Below, in pieces: positions 1 through 10,597 of a stretch of 64,000 bases of DNA. The DNA lies in assembly GCA_039621445.1 (NCBI GenBank), contig CP154954.1, positions 42,153,572 through 42,217,571 of the forward strand, written 5' to 3'. Under the pieces are notes generated by a model that did not search any database, had not been told where the DNA came from, and worked only from the letters and a program-made list of their open reading frames with translations. Position 1 is the first letter of the stretch; every line of letters starts with the position of its first letter. A program made the position numbers and the translations under genes. Origin of the DNA: Euglena gracilis (taxonomy: Eukaryota; Euglenida; Euglenophyceae; Euglenales).

Positions 1-99
1 GGTTTGAGGCCCAGGGACACCAAGGACGCTGCTGTAGGGGGGGCAGTGGGGTGGCCGGGAGCTGCGCAGGTGGGGGGCAGGCATTTGCTTAAGCACCCC

Positions 100-450
100 G
101 GGGGGGGGGGGTACTGGCTAGCCAATCGGCTGGACACTGGAAAAAGTGGACTAGCTAGACCCCCCTCCCCCCCCCGGGGGGGGGCTGGGGGGTCTGGGGG
201 GTCTGGGGGGTCCCCTGACTGGAAAAATGAGGCTTTTAACAGGTTTTTGGCTGATTTTGTTCCAAAAATTCCCAAAAATGGCCAAAACCGGGGATTTTTG
301 GCCATTTTTGGGGGTCTCAAAAATAAATTTTGGCGCTTCGCGCCGGTCACTGGAAAAATTTTTTCCACTAGCTAGCCCTGCTAGCAGACCCCCCCCCCCC
401 CGGGGGGGTCTGCTAGAAAACCCACTAGCCAAATTTGGACTAGCTGCAGT
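100..450. repeat. C-run/G-run repeat unit with CTAGCTAG borders
   Basis: Contains ACTAGCTAGAC and CACTAGCTAGCC next to long C and G runs, plus CTGCTAGCAGAC facing GTCTGCTAG. The centre holds the recurrent 'caaaaatggccaaaa ... ggcgcttcgcgcc' motif seen in other small elements of this window. Probably a decayed TIR element. Nothing coding is convincing. Confidence 0.4.
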
Positions 451-637
451 CCAGCCCCGCCGGGGAGGGGACGTACTGCAATCCCTTAAGCAAATGCCTG
501 GTGGGGGGTGGGGGGGGGGCGGGGGCAGGGTGGCCAGAGCTGCGGAGGTTGAGGCCCAGGGTGGCCAGAGCTGAGGGGGTGGGCCCAGGGTGGCCAGGGG
601 CTTCGGGGGTTGAGCCAGAGCTGCGGGGGCCGGTGGT

Positions 638-870
638 TCAGGCGGTGGGGCTCAGGTGGCTGTGCGTAGCACCCCCGTTCCGCGCCGGGAACCCTCGCTC
701 GGCCAGGGCGAACCGAGGCCAAGCGAGGTCATCCGGACACGGCCCGGGGGACGTTGCAGGGATGTGGAGTGGGGTGGCGACGTGGTGTCGTTGCAGGCAG
801 CCTCCTTTGCCACCACCAAAAACCAGGATTGCCAGGAGCAGTGCGGTCAGGGTGGAGTTGAGTTGATGAT
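638..870 (-). CDS. Gene A terminal exon, membrane segment plus Cys-containing tail
   Basis: On the minus strand an acceptor (gagcag, just above 870) opens a frame that runs to TGA at 640-638. The peptide starts with a hydrophobic stretch, STLTALLLAILVFGGG, then GGCLQRHHVATPLHIP and CPDDLAWPRFALAERGF. The frame has mostly G/C third positions, like the other exons. The hydrophobic helix followed by a short Cys-containing tail suggests a last membrane pass and C-terminus. It is the last exon seen for the minus-strand gene; a separate gene cannot be excluded. The frame choice rests on composition and the absence of stops. Confidence 0.45.
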
Positions 871-879
871 CTGCTCAAA

Positions 880-1260
880 ACAAAAGAAATTTTTGGTGTT
901 GGAGATATCCTCCTTACCCATTTTTCTCTCTCTCATTCACTTGCGGAATTTACTCAATTTCCCCAAAATCCTTTAAGCAGTTGTATTTTGTGTTCATTTG
1001 CACACCTAACCCGCTGGGAAATTGTCTCCAGACAAATGACAACTCCCTAAAAAGACAGGACAGCGGAAACAGACAATTGCTTGCCGACCCACGGGGTGTC
1101 AAAACGGTCCAAAATAGGCCTTGATGGGGGTTCAAGGAGGTCTCCAAAGCCACAGCATCCTTGGGTTTCCAGTTTGCCGTGGTCTAATGGTAAGGAAAAC
1201 ATGTTGGTTGCAAGAACTGACCACATCTAGATGGGTGCATTCAACCATTTCGGTGGACAT
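880..1260. other. Intronic stretch, nothing recognised
   Basis: AT-rich, unremarkable sequence between a probable last exon and a MITE-like repeat. No ORF with coding character, no RNA gene recognised. Confidence 0.4.
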
Positions 1261-1284
1261 GGACCAGGTCCAGACAATTCTTTA

Positions 1285-1545
1285 CTGATCCCCCGGGGGG
1301 GAGGGGGGGTCACTCCAACTTTTTTTTTAAACCCAGTCAGTCATTTTCAAAAAACCAGCTAATCACTACCCCCCACCCGGGGGGGGGGGGTTCGGCCACT
1401 CAGAAAGCCAAAAAAAATTTAGGCCAAAAAAATTTTCCGGCTCCTTCGGCGCCGGGGTCACTCAAGCCACTTTTGCCCACTCCTGGGGGGGGGGGGAGGG
1501 GGGTCCGGGCCAAAAACCAGTCACTCTGAAAAAACCAGTCACCCC
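1285..1545. mobile_element. MITE-like element, AACCAGTCACTC family, copy 1
   Basis: Carries repeated AAACCAGTCA/ACCAGTCACT motifs near both ends, long C and G runs, and a central 'ccttcggcgccgg' palindrome. The same motif set recurs at about 19.64-19.79 kb and 22.5-22.76 kb. No coding capacity. Classed as a non-autonomous element by repetition and architecture; exact ends are not resolved. Confidence 0.45.
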
Positions 1546-1661
1546 ACAGCTGGGAGGCTGCGGGCGACCTCAGGAGGCTGCATCTGTTGGAGGAGGGTGA
1601 CGTTGGGCGAGGGCGTCGGGGTCGTCGCTGTTGGATCGGCGGCAGCGTTGGTGTGGCGGTG
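1543..1661 (-). CDS. Gene A exon, Thr/Pro-rich then helical
   Basis: Acceptor 'cagcccacag' just above 1661, donor GTGACT (or GTGGGG) near 1543. The peptide reads TNAAADPTATTPTPSPN followed by VTLLQQMQPPEVARSLPA: a Thr/Ala/Pro-rich segment with an N-x-T sequon, then an amphipathic helix. This frame has the G/C-rich third positions seen in the other exons; the other two minus frames give Arg/Pro/Ser junk. Function unknown. Confidence 0.5.
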
Positions 1662-2079
1662 CTGTGGGCTGACTCACAGGCAAGCCAGTTTCCAGTGCAA
1701 GCACACAATTGCCCCCCCCCCCCCCGGGAAACTGTCTCCAGACAAATCAGCGAGCACAGAGGAGGTACCCATGAGGACAGGTCAGCAGGTGGAGAGAAGA
1801 CAGTTTCGGGTCTGGTTCAGAGGAAAAAAGTTTACGGGTGACAAAAAAATACGGGAAGCAATTTTTTCACAAGCCTTGCCACCAGAGCCTGAGGAAAAAA
1901 AGATCGGAATTCTTTGACTCTGGAAATTGCCTCTCTTAAGACAAAAAATTCAATAATTTTGAAAAAAAAATTGAGGAGACAGGTCACTGGATACAAAAGC
2001 AGGAGGCAGGCCCCCTTATGTATGGGTGTAGAGGACGGTTTCTGGGGATGACAGTTTCCTGGAAGGGGGGTAGGCAGCG

Positions 2080-2240
2080 CCCGAACCCCCTTTGTCCATC
2101 GATTGGGTTCCTACAACCCCCAACCAGGGGGGTGGTCATGCGCGCACCCCCAACCTGCAACCCTCAACCAGGGGGGTGGTCGGTTTACAGGGGTGGTTGG
2201 TGGACGGAGGGGGGGGGGGCGGGCAGGAGGAGGCCAGAAT
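2080..2240. repeat. Short direct repeats 'CAACCAGGGGGGTGGTC'
   Basis: Two copies of 'caaccaggggggtggtc' about 50 bp apart. Related 'tgcaacctgtgacc' plus G-run units occur at about 11.35-11.46 kb and 14.05-14.17 kb, so this is a dispersed repeat. Confidence 0.4.
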
Positions 2241-2879
2241 GTCAAATGAGAGGATGGCCAGGTCTGCGGGATAAAAAAACAACAAAAAATAAATTGAAAA
2301 AATGTAATTAAAAATGGAAATTTTTTTTAAAAAAAGTCATGTTCTTGAATGGTTTTTTGAGATAGATGGACAAAAGCACAAGGAGAAGAAAAATTTTGGT
2401 TCTGGCAAAGGACCCCCTTCATCCCAAAGGGGAATCCAAATGAGGGGGGAGGGGTGACCTCTGACGAGGTCACCCCTTTTTTCAGCGGGAAATAGCCTGG
2501 TGGGCGCAGGGACTTTCTTATGAGGGGCTTCAAAAAGTCCATAGAAATCGCTTTTTCAGGCCATTTCTTCAACAAATTGCCAAAAAACCACATGATGAAA
2601 ACAGAAGCTTTCCGGTGCAAAATGCTGGGGAAGAATAAGTTTTGGCTTCAGGGGGCGGTCCAGGACCCCCCTCCAAAACCAGCGTCCATTTCATTCCCAA
2701 CCCATCCGCAAAATCAATGCTCACTTGGAACCCTGGAGGAGATGTGCCAGAGACAAAACAAAAAAAAACTTTGCATACAATCCCTTCACTCTTGTGAGGG
2801 TTCCAACCCCTGCAACCTCCCTCTCCCAAAACTGCATAGCCTAAGCAGAACAAAAAAAAACAGGCCTCGGTGGAACCGG

Positions 2880-3300
2880 GGACGGGGGGGGGCGTGGGTG
2901 GTGGCAGTCGGAGGCGCGTTGACAAACGGATGGTGGGTGGTGGCAGTCGAAGGTGTGCAAGGCGGTGGCAGTCGAAGGCGTGCAAGGCGTCGACAAAAGG
3001 ATGGTGGGTGGTGGCAGTCAAAGGTGTGCAAGGCGGTGGCAGTCGAAGGCGTGCAAGGCGTCGGCAAAAGGATGGTGGGTGGTGGCAGTCGAAGGTGTGC
3101 AAGGCGGTGGCAGGCGAAGGCGTGCAAGGCGTCGACATACGGATGGTGGGTGGTGGCAGTCGGAGGCGTGCAAGACGGTGGCAGTCGAAGGCATGCAAGA
3201 CGGTGGCAGTCGAAGGCGTGCAAGGCGGTGGCAGTCGAAGACGTGCAAGGCGTCGACATATGGATGGTGGGTGGTGGCAGCCGGAGGCGTTGTTGGAACA
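2880..3300. repeat. Minisatellite, GGTGGCAGTCGAAGGCGTGC units in a higher-order array
   Basis: A unit of about 24 bp ('ggtggcagtcgaaggcgtgcaa') repeats some fifteen times, interspersed with 'gtcgacaaaaggatggtggg', giving a higher-order period of roughly 72 bp. Because the periods are multiples of three, long open frames appear on both strands; they look like by-products of the repeat rather than genes. Confidence 0.8.
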
Positions 3301-3529
3301 AAGGCGTTGATCATCATCCAGCTGGCGCCAATCAGACTGGCCAGCAGGTGCGCAGGTGCGCGAGGGGCCAGCACCACTTGGTGCCCATGGCCCTGGTGGG
3401 GGTGGTTCGGGTGGGTGAGGGCTGGGGGTCTCCCCAATGGGGCTGGTTGGCTGTGATGTGATGCACCCCAACTCATGTCGGTTGCACCCCCCCCCCCGGT
3501 CCAGAGGGGAGGGGGTCGGACCCCCCGCT

Positions 3530-3880
3530 GAACAGTGCCGGGGTCCGGGCTTTTTTCAGACCCCCCAGGGGGGCCCACCAGCCCGGTGGGGGGGGGTCCC
3601 CCCAAAAAATCGGGCTGTGTGAGACAATTGCCCAAGGATTTTCGGCGCCTCGCGCCAAAACCCATGCCCGGGTCTCTGCTGACTTGTAAAACGGTCCAGG
3701 CCAGTTTTGGGTGCGGCACAAAGCACCGGGCCGAATACTTTTGCCCCCGCCCACCAAAACGGCCAAAATGCCATTTTGCGCACCCAAGGGGGGAGGTTTG
3801 GCCCCAAAAATGCCAAAATTTTGGCACAAAGCGTTGGAAGGAAAAACTTGACTATTATGGGGGGGGTCCCGGGGATTTTT
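3530..3880. repeat. Degenerate copy of the TATAAGG MITE body
   Basis: Shares the internal order seen in the 5495-5865 and 10959-11338 copies: 'acagtg-cggggtc', a 'ggcgc...cgcgcc' palindrome, 'aaaacggccaaaatgccattttg', 'ggcacaaagcg', then 'ttgac' and a G-run. Terminal 'agggtttgatataagg' repeats are not visible, so it is a decayed relative. Confidence 0.4.
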
Positions 3881-5339
3881 TTGCCAGGCAGTGAAGAGCC
3901 CTCAAAGGGTCAGATTTGCTCCTTTGCTGGGATGGGTCTTGATCCCTCCCCCTTGGGGCGAGGGGTGCCATTGCATCACAGTCAGCCTGAGGCACGGCCA
4001 GGCCAGAATGGGAAACATGAGGATTGGGGAGGTTGGCACCTCCCACCCATCCCTTGCCCACCAACGAGCTTGGAGGGGTTCCTCTTTTTGGGGGGTCAAT
4101 CTTGCTCAAAAAAATTTTCCCAGAAAAATTGGCACTTTGGGTCAACCTTCCAGTGGTGCTGATTTGCCCCCCCCCCCCCCCCCGGTCCATCCGGACCCCC
4201 CAGCCACCCGCCACCAACCTTTGGGGAAAAAACTGCTGTGAGAGACCACTCCATTGGGATTGATTTTTGGAGTCAAAAAATTTTCGTGCCAAAAATGGAG
4301 GGGGAAAATGGGGTACTCGCTCCGTTTGACCCTTGCAAACCACGAAAAGAATCCATGAAGCCCTCCCAACCAAAGCGTTCAGGCCATTTCCATTTTGGCC
4401 TGAGCACAGGGGGGGGGGGAGGTGGCTGGGCAATCCATCATCGAGGGATGAGTTTGCTTCGGTTGCGGATGCAGCGAGGAAAAAAAGCCAGACCCTCCCC
4501 AGATTCCTAGAACCTTTGTTTGTTGGGAAATCTCAAACCCAATGTCGCCACTGGGTGTTCAAGGTGCCATTTTATTTGTTTGCATCTTTTGTGCGATTTT
4601 TCATGGGTCTGACAGCTGTTCTCCCAAAGAAACGCTGACCAATTCTCTTCTTTTTTTTTGTACTAAACTCGGTGAAAAAAATCCAGATTTGAGAGATCAA
4701 AAAAGCACAAACCAAAAAATCCAGACAAAAAACTCAACCCTCCAAGGAATGCCCAGCCAGGGTTTCAACCCTCCCTCTGGGGGTTTGCCATCTCCCCCCA
4801 TTCTGCTTCCCTCCAGGGAATTCCTTGAGCGTCCCCCCCCCCTGGAGGGGGTCAGCTGAAGGAATTCCCTGCCCCAGGCCCATGGGCACCGGGTGCCAGC
4901 CCTGGGCGTGGGCTTGGGCTTGCGTCAAGGATTGTAAAGAAACCACATTTCGACCCAATTATGCTTCATACATACACACCCATGCACACATCTTTGTGCA
5001 AACATGTGATCCGGATAAAACGGCAGGAAACAAAAATGGCGCTATAACTTTGAGGGAAAAATTCCAAGTTTGGAAAATTTTGATGATGGAAATATTCGAC
5101 GTTCTACGGATGGGATGGCAAGGGGCCGATTACAAGTTAAAAGCAGCCCCCCCCCCCCCGCCCCAACTCTTCTCAACATCCCCCCCTCAAATCGACAACC
5201 CTGGGCCATCCCTTTCCAACCATTGACCATTCAAAATGGGATTGCTGCATTTGAAATGAAACCCCGTCCTGGCCAAACAAAGATGGGTCACAGTGTCATG
5301 TGGTGCAAACATGCACAAACAATGCACACACAGACGCCA

Positions 5340-6060
5340 TTAACCCCCCCCCCAAATAATGCCCCCGGGGTATTATTTTTTCACTCAAAATCCCAGCCTG
5401 GGGGGGTATAATTGGGGGGGGGGTGAAAAGCACCCAAATTTTTTTTGAAATTTTTCGAAGTCCCGTGGGACCCAAAGTAGCACCTGAAACCCCCAGGGTT
5501 TGATATAAGGACAGGTGGGGGGGGTGGTCCGGACCCCCCCTGCGGGCCAGGAGGGGGGGGGGTGGGGGGGACATCCCCCGCCCACCTAAACAGTGGCGCG
5601 GTCAGGGTGACCGAAAATTTTTGACCCCCAAAACGACCAAAAGTGCCATTTTGGGCACTTTTTGGGCAAAAAGATGCCAAAAATGCAAAAAATTTCGGCG
5701 CAAAGCACGGAGGAAAAAATTGACCCTTTTGGGGGGGTCCCGTATACCCCCCGAGGGTCTGTCCGGACCCCCCTGGCAGGTGGGGGGGGGTGGTCCGGAC
5801 GCCCCCTGCGGGCCGGGGGGGGGGACCCCACCTAAACCATGTACGCCCTCCTTATATCAAACCCTGAACCCCCCTTTGGGGTCATTTTTTTTTGTACTTT
5901 CTCATGAAATTTAGCATTTTTGGAGGCCAGATGATCCAGAAAAATCGATTTTTTTTGTAATTGGTTCTCAGAGATTGTAATTTCTGCCAACGTTTTCAGG
6001 TCAAAATCCGGGCTGCCGGCCCGAAATTGGGGGGGGGGGTATAAACTCGGTCGCCGAAGT
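5340..6060. repeat. GGGGTATTATTT dispersed repeat, interrupted copy
   Basis: Begins 'aaataatgcccccggggtattattttttc' (5355-5385) and ends with a G-run plus 'tataaactcggtcgccgaa'. The same sequence, without interruption, lies at 26995-27335. Alignment of the two shows that 5495-5865 is an insertion into this repeat. Non-coding. Confidence 0.75.
5495..5865. mobile_element. TATAAGG MITE copy 1 (hAT-type), nested insertion
   Basis: Perfect inverted ends AGGGTTTGATATAAGG and CCTTATATCAAACCCT. Flanks aaaccccc (5487-5494) and gaaccccc (5866-5873) match at 7 of 8 positions, the target duplication length of hAT transposons. The uninterrupted homologue at about 27.1 kb reads '...cacccaaaaccgccctttgg...', which supports an insertion here. 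Internal sequence is non-coding, with 'acagtggcgcggtc' and a 'ggcgcaaagc' motif shared with other copies. Confidence 0.85.
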
Positions 6061-6133
6061 TGGACCACGAGGGGGGGGGGGTAGTATTTGGGGGGGGCAT
6101 CATTTGGGGGGGGGGTATTATTTGGGGGTTTAC

Positions 6134-6264
6134 CATCCTTGGGCATGTCATGTTGGCGATGTTCTCTCTCGCGATCTTCTTCATGTCGTTCACTGCAGCT
6201 TGTTCTTCAGCTTCCTCCACGCCCGGCGTAGGGCATGTGGTCATGTGCAGGGCACAGCACTGGG
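6134..6264 (-). CDS. Gene A exon, acidic helix with N-glycosylation site
   Basis: Acceptor 'gtgcagcacag' above 6264; strong donor GTAAAC after CCAAGGATG at 6134. Peptide includes TTCPTPGVEEAEEQAAVNDM and KKIARENIANMTCPRM: two Cys, an acidic helix and an N-M-T sequon. Codon use is less GC-rich than neighbours but the other frames are poor. It sits between the 7.1 kb and 1.6 kb exons in the same orientation. Function unknown. Confidence 0.5.
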
Positions 6265-7083
6265 CTGTGCTGCACAGGGGTGGGGCATTTGAGAAGGCTC
6301 CCCCCATCCCAAGAAAACATGCCTGTCTGATTTCAGAACATACCCCCCCCACCAAACAATCAATTAAACAACAGACTGAAAGTGCTTCAAAAAAGAACAC
6401 AAATTCTGAACAGAAATTTCATTTTTTTGAGCTTCTTCCCCCCCCCAAACCTCGTATTTGTTGCATCTCGTGACATTTTTGTTTGCATTGCAAAATCGTG
6501 GTTTGGAGATTTTTTTCAACAAACTGAAAAAAGGGACCAAAAGAAGCACAAAGCACCGGGGAAGGGATTTTTCTGGGTTTCTGGGTTTCCCCAGACCCCT
6601 GTTCAAAACCAACACTCACTTCTTGCCATGGGGGTCCTGGTTTGCCAGGGCACAGGTGTCTGGGCAACAGGGCAACCCATAAATCTGCCCACCAATTTTC
6701 CTTGAAAAAAAACCACAATTGACCAATGTGGCTTAACAGAATGAGATTCTCCTCAGAAAACAACAAAATAAACAAAAAGGACGAAACAAACGTGCGCAAC
6801 GATAAGTTTCATGTCACTCCAGGATTGCTGGATGCCCACTCATGCTGGCTTTTTAGAACCTGGGGCTGTCCAGACCAACCCACCCTCCCCTGGGGCATGG
6901 GGGGGGGTCCGGGGGGACCGATTTGGGGGAAGTCAATTTTGGGGTCAAAAGAAAAAAATCGCACCGAAAATAGAAGGAAACCCCGCCTCTGGCGGGACAC
7001 CCACTCAGCTGCTGGGGAGGAGGTTCAACCGCCCCCCCCCCCCAACCACAAAACTCTGAACTCATGAACCTCGGGCACTGAAC

Positions 7084-7201
7084 CCTGGCTTGCCCACGGC
7101 TTGCACTGCAGCATTGGCTGGCGGCGCAGCGGGCTCCACCAGCGGCGGCGCTCCAGGCTGCGCCGGCGGTGCGGCAGGCGGTGCGGCGGCAAGCCATTGC
7201 C
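7084..7201 (-). CDS. Gene A exon, Pro/Ala- or Arg-rich linker
   Basis: Acceptor 'cgtcccatcaag' above 7201. Two frames look plausible: AAAPPAAPPAQPGAPPLVEP, a Pro/Ala linker, and RRRSLERRRWWSPLRRQP, a basic segment. The basic frame is the one whose phase (0) fits the preceding exon at 7382-7465; the Pro/Ala frame looks more natural as a linker. The strand is fairly certain from context; the frame is not. Confidence 0.4.
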
Positions 7202-7363
7202 CTTGATGGGACGGATGGGGTGGCCTGGGTGTCCCATCCCCCCAGCTTTTGTTAAACACAAAGATTGAATTCCTTCGAAACCACCCCTGCGCGGAAGGCG
7301 GGTCCACCGGAGGGTTCTGCCGGGAAGTGCAAGAAAGGGTGCCGAGGGGGGGGTTTGAGGGGG

Positions 7364-7465
7364 TTAAGCAATGGCCTGCACGGCAGGGGGGTTGCCGAAC
7401 CCGATGGCTTCGAAAAACCAGGCGACCATGCCAGGCGGTGGGGGCGGCTGCCGGTCCCGCCAAAC
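7364..7465 (-). CDS. Gene A exon, Pro-rich turn and membrane helix
   Basis: Acceptor 'cccctacag' directly before GTTTGG at 7465. Peptide VWRDRQPPPPPGMVAWFFEA then IGFGNPPAVQAIA. Either the exon ends at a GTGCAG donor (7382) or it reads to TAA at 7366-7364. It starts in phase 0, matching the phase-0 end of the 7675-7763 exon. The aromatic, hydrophobic stretch after a Pro hinge suggests a membrane-associated helix. Confidence 0.55.
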   Translation of the reverse strand, partial: VWRDRQPPPPPGMVAWFFEAIGFGNPPAVQAIA

Positions 7466-7674
7466 CTGTAGGGGGCTGCGGGTGTTGATGAAGGGGGCGG
7501 GGACTTGGCGGCAGGCTTTTTCCCTTTGAAACTGACATGTGCCTTGTGCCTCGGGGGGGGGGGGGTCAGAGTGCGGCCACCTCCGCCTCCGGGGGTGGGG
7601 GGAGCACTGCACATGGCTTTTGGGCAGGCTTCTTGGTGCCAGGCAAAAAGTATCTGGGCACTCGACCAATGTAC

Positions 7675-7763
7675 ATTCAGCTCCAGGGCCGTTTTCAGGC
7701 AAATTTTAGCCAACGGCCAGGCAGCCACCAGCCCGCCCAGGCACACCTGGCGCAAAGGCAGCA
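7675..7763 (-). CDS. Gene A exon, membrane helix
   Basis: A pyrimidine-rich acceptor 'ttttttttatgcag' precedes 7763; donor GTACAT follows 'CTGAAT'. Peptide LPLRQVCLGGLVAAWPLAKI then CLKTALELN, a hydrophobic helix with a positively charged flank. The frame stays open beyond the proposed donor (HWSSAQILFAWHQEACPKAM), so the exon may be longer. Ends in phase 0, as the next exon requires. Confidence 0.55.
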
Positions 7764-7997
7764 CTGCATAAAAAAAAACCTCGACGAAAGAAAATTCTGA
7801 CTGAAAGATCGGCGCCCCGGAAATACGACAAGGCTTGTGAGGTGCGGAATCCACCCTGCCCAGGATGGGGGTAAGGGTGGTCAGGGATCCCCTTCCCTTT
7901 CTCTTTGAGGATTCTTTTCAGCCTTGTCCTGCCCGGGGTGGTGTCGGAAACCATTAGAACACTTTGGGGAGGAGGGAGAGTCATGGCACACCCTGAC

Positions 7998-8235
7998 CAG
8001 GGTTTTTTTTAAGGCCGGGGGGGGGACCACCCACCCACCCACCCCCCCCCCCCCGGAATTCCCTGAAAATGGCCAAAAATTGCGAAAAATGCCAAAATAG
8101 CACCCTTTTCAAAAATTTTCACTGCCGAAAGGTACAACTCACCAGCCCTTGGGGGGTTGTTCGGTGGGACACCCACCCTCCCCGCCCTCCCCGCCCACCC
8201 CCCCCCCAGGGGTCCACGACTAAAAAACACCTCTG
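7998..8235. mobile_element. CAGGGTTTTTTTTAAG MITE, copy 1
   Basis: Left end CAGGGTTTTTTTTAAGGCCGG, right end CCACGACTAAAAAACACC. Internal 'gaaaatggccaaaaattgcgaaaaatgcc' and 'gtccacgact' are shared with copies at 16374-16624 and 43066-43332. The right terminus is eroded, so the target duplication is unclear. Non-coding. Confidence 0.65.
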
Positions 8236-8294
8236 ACCCCCCTAAAGAAGGGACAAAAAAGAAAAAAATGAGAAAGGAAGCCTGGGTGCAGGAC

Positions 8295-8395
8295 CAGGGC
8301 ATGTAGGCCCAGGTCCCCCAGGCCGCCCGCGGCGATGGCGACCAGGTGGGCCAGCCGCACGCCGTAGTAGGCGGCGTTGTGCCGCCACGCCCAGT
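8295..8395 (-). CDS. Gene A exon, membrane helix DWAWRHNAAYYGVRL
   Basis: Acceptor 'cgccagtgag' above 8395. Peptide DWAWRHNAAYYGVRLAHLVA then IAAGGLGDLGLHAL, a typical polytopic membrane-protein segment with G/C-rich third codon positions. The first codon (GAC) is completed by the G left over from the 9371-9524 exon, so the phases agree. Donor GTCCTG is weak and the exon may extend to about 8280. The other frames give Arg/Pro-rich text. Confidence 0.65.
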
Positions 8396-9370
8396 CTCAC
8401 TGGCGGGGGGCGGGGGGGGCAGGGAGGGGGCCACACTCCAGCTTCTTTCTACCAACCCCCAGGGCGGTGCCTTGTGCTATGGAGTGCCTGCCCACAACAG
8501 GCACCCGGGGGGGGGGGTTCGGCCCCTGGTGCTTTCCGACCCAGCCTTTTTTGCAAATGGCCATTTTCAGGCCCCCCAGCACCGGTTATGCTGTAGCACC
8601 ACCCCCAGGTGGGGATAAAAATGCCCTCCACCCCACCCCCCAAAACACCTGGAGGGGGAGAGGGGCAGAGTGCGGTGTCACTTTCCTCAATGAGAAGCCT
8701 GGTTACGCTTTCAAATGCAAAGCAAATCAAAACCCATTTCCAGCTGGGGGGGTATTGAGGCAGGGCGTGGCCCACCGTAGCCGTTGCCTTCGACGAGGGG
8801 GCGGAGGCGGGCAGCGGTAGCGTGGACGAGGGCGGCGGCGGCTAGCGGCGGGGGCCCCTTTGCCAAGAGGGGGGGAGGGCGATGCCTTTTCGTTTCAACA
8901 GATGCTGAGAGTCTCGGAAATTGTGAGGAAATGAAATGACCTGAGAGTTGGAAAGCCCCCCCCTTCCGTTTCCACTCTCACCTGAGAATTGAACGTTCCT
9001 TTGAAAATTGACGATCACTCAATTGGCAGGTAGGTGACCGCCCCCCCCCCCAAAGCATACATCAAAACCAAATGAAAATTATTCTGGCTGCCTCTGTAAC
9101 ATATCCAATATCCCATATGTCCCATATATGACAAAATCGATGGACAGACAGCGTAAACTTAAATGGACAGGTGCAAAACATATCTGAATCATGTCCAAAA
9201 GGGGAGTGGGCCAAGAGGGAATGGGTCAGGTGAGTGGCTTTTGGGGGGATCCCAGCCCCCCCCCCGGGTCGGTTCGGACACTCCGGTCCATGGGGGGGAC
9301 GATCCCCCCCCTCTCGCTGAACAATTCGTGAAATCAAACCCTGGTTGAGAGACAATTTGACCAACTACAC

Positions 9371-9524
9371 CCAGGGCAAAAGGCACCCCGACCGCGCTGC
9401 ATGGGTAGCGGCGGGGCACCCACAGCAGCCGTGGGCGGACGTGGTCCACCCACAGCCAGCCGTAGATGCCGGCCACCGCTGCCCATGCCAACGCGTTGGC
9501 CAGGCAGCTGCCGATTGGCGAGAT
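9371..9524 (-). CDS. Gene A exon, membrane helices
   Basis: Good acceptor 'cccctgccgcag' before ATCTCG at 9524; donor GTGTAG after CCCTGG. Peptide ISPIGSCLANALAWAAVAGI, YGWLWVDHVRPRLLWVPRRY, then PCSAVGVPFAL. One long hydrophobic helix, a basic loop, then another hydrophobic stretch. Ends in phase 1, joining the 8295-8395 exon. Family not recognised. Confidence 0.65.
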
Positions 9525-9544
9525 CTGCGGCAGGGGCAGCGCAG

Positions 9545-9735
9545 ATCCTCGGTGGAGCGTGGATCCTTGGTCCTCAGGGGGGTCCCCCCACCCACCCACC
9601 CGCCCCTGGGGGGGGGGGGGTCCCGCGGGACCCCGTCAATTTTCCCCGAAAATGGCCAAAATCGCGAAAAATGCTAAAAATAGCACTTTCTCAAAAAATT
9701 TAGGCGCCGTTGTCGCTGAAAAGTAAATACCACCC
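9545..9735. repeat. Fragment of the CAGGGTTTT MITE body
   Basis: Shares 'cccacccacccacccgcccc', 'gaaaatggccaaaatcgcgaaaaatgctaaaaatagca' and 'ggcgccgttgtcgctgaaaagta' with the 7998 and 16374 copies. Termini not visible. Confidence 0.5.
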
Positions 9736-10049
9736 CCTCAGGGAGGGGGGGGGGGCGGGCGCACCAACCCTAACCCCCCCCCCAAGACCCCAAGATGCTT
9801 CCCCCACCCACCCAAGACTAAACGGGGCCAAACATGGGTCCGTTAGGGATCGGAACCAATCTGTCAGGGAGGACAAACACCGCAGAGAAGATTTGCCGCT
9901 TTGCCCCGAGAAATGTGTTTGGGGTCGCCACATGTTCACCAACCAGGGTCGGGGGGTTCTTTTGTGAGAAAATCCTCATCGCTCGCCCAGTTTGGGGGGG
10001 GGGGGTGCATTCCTGAAGGGAAACCTGCCTGGTCACCCCCCGACCCAAC

Positions 10050-10128
10050 CATGCGCCGCCCTGCGTGTCCAGCCCGCGGCGCCGATGGCGGTGACGAGGG
10101 GGACGACCCACCACCAGCAGCCGCGGAA
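10050..10128 (-). CDS. Gene A exon, tryptophan-rich membrane helix
   Basis: Acceptor 'ccctgtctcacag' directly before TTCCGC at 10128; donor GTTGGG after CGCATG. Peptide FRGCWWWVVPLVTAIGAAGW then TRRAAH: a membrane helix with an aromatic N-side and a positive C-side. All third codon positions are G/C-rich. The same acceptor string recurs above the possible exon at 24.8 kb. Confidence 0.6.
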
Positions 10129-10525
10129 CTGTGAGACAGGGGGGAAGGGGAATGCAAAGGCACTTTGGGATAATCCCCTGGCTGACAGTGAAAATGCCGG
10201 AAAGAAGCGAAAAACGCCTGGAAATCTGACCAAGAGTTTTTTTTACAAGGCGGGGGTGCCCTGCAGAGGGGGGGTGCCATGCATTCCACCCAAGGGGAAG
10301 GGGAGGTCCGGGGGGGGGGGGGGCATTTTGGAGGGCCAAAACAAACACATCCCAGGTCACAAAAAGTCAAACAATTTTCAGTCCTTCATGCTTAAAATGG
10401 AGGAAAAGTCTGCTCCCAACCTTTCCAAGGTCCAACGATAAAAATCACTCACTTTTTAAAATTTGAAAATCATCATCAAATAATCACCCCCCGTTTTCAT
10501 AAAAACACTCAAGCAGGCCACACAC

Positions 10526-10597
10526 CGAACAGGTCGGCGGCCTGTAATGGCGGGCGGCGTTCTGGGCAGCTTCTCGTGCGGCTACGGCAGGTGCCCA
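10526..10597 (-). CDS. Gene A exon, Ala-rich helix
   Basis: Acceptor 'cccttcacag' above 10597 and donor GTGTGTGG after CTGTTCG. A 24-codon exon reading WAPAVAAREAAQNAARHYRP then PTCS, in phase 0 at both ends. Probably a soluble helical segment between membrane passes. Confidence 0.5.

Noticed and set aside
2520-2760. Plus frame with FSGHFFNKLPKNHMMKTEAF
   Set aside because: AT-rich, lacks splice borders, and merges into the minisatellite; not distinguishable from chance.
2569-3471. Long frames over the GGTGGCAGTCGAAGG minisatellite on both strands
   Set aside because: Repeat period is a multiple of three, so all frames stay open; no splice signals or natural protein composition.
4330-4640. 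Plus frame with SSRDEFASVADAARKKSQTL
   Set aside because: Reads plausibly for about 25 residues only, starts in a G-run and lacks an acceptor; left unannotated.
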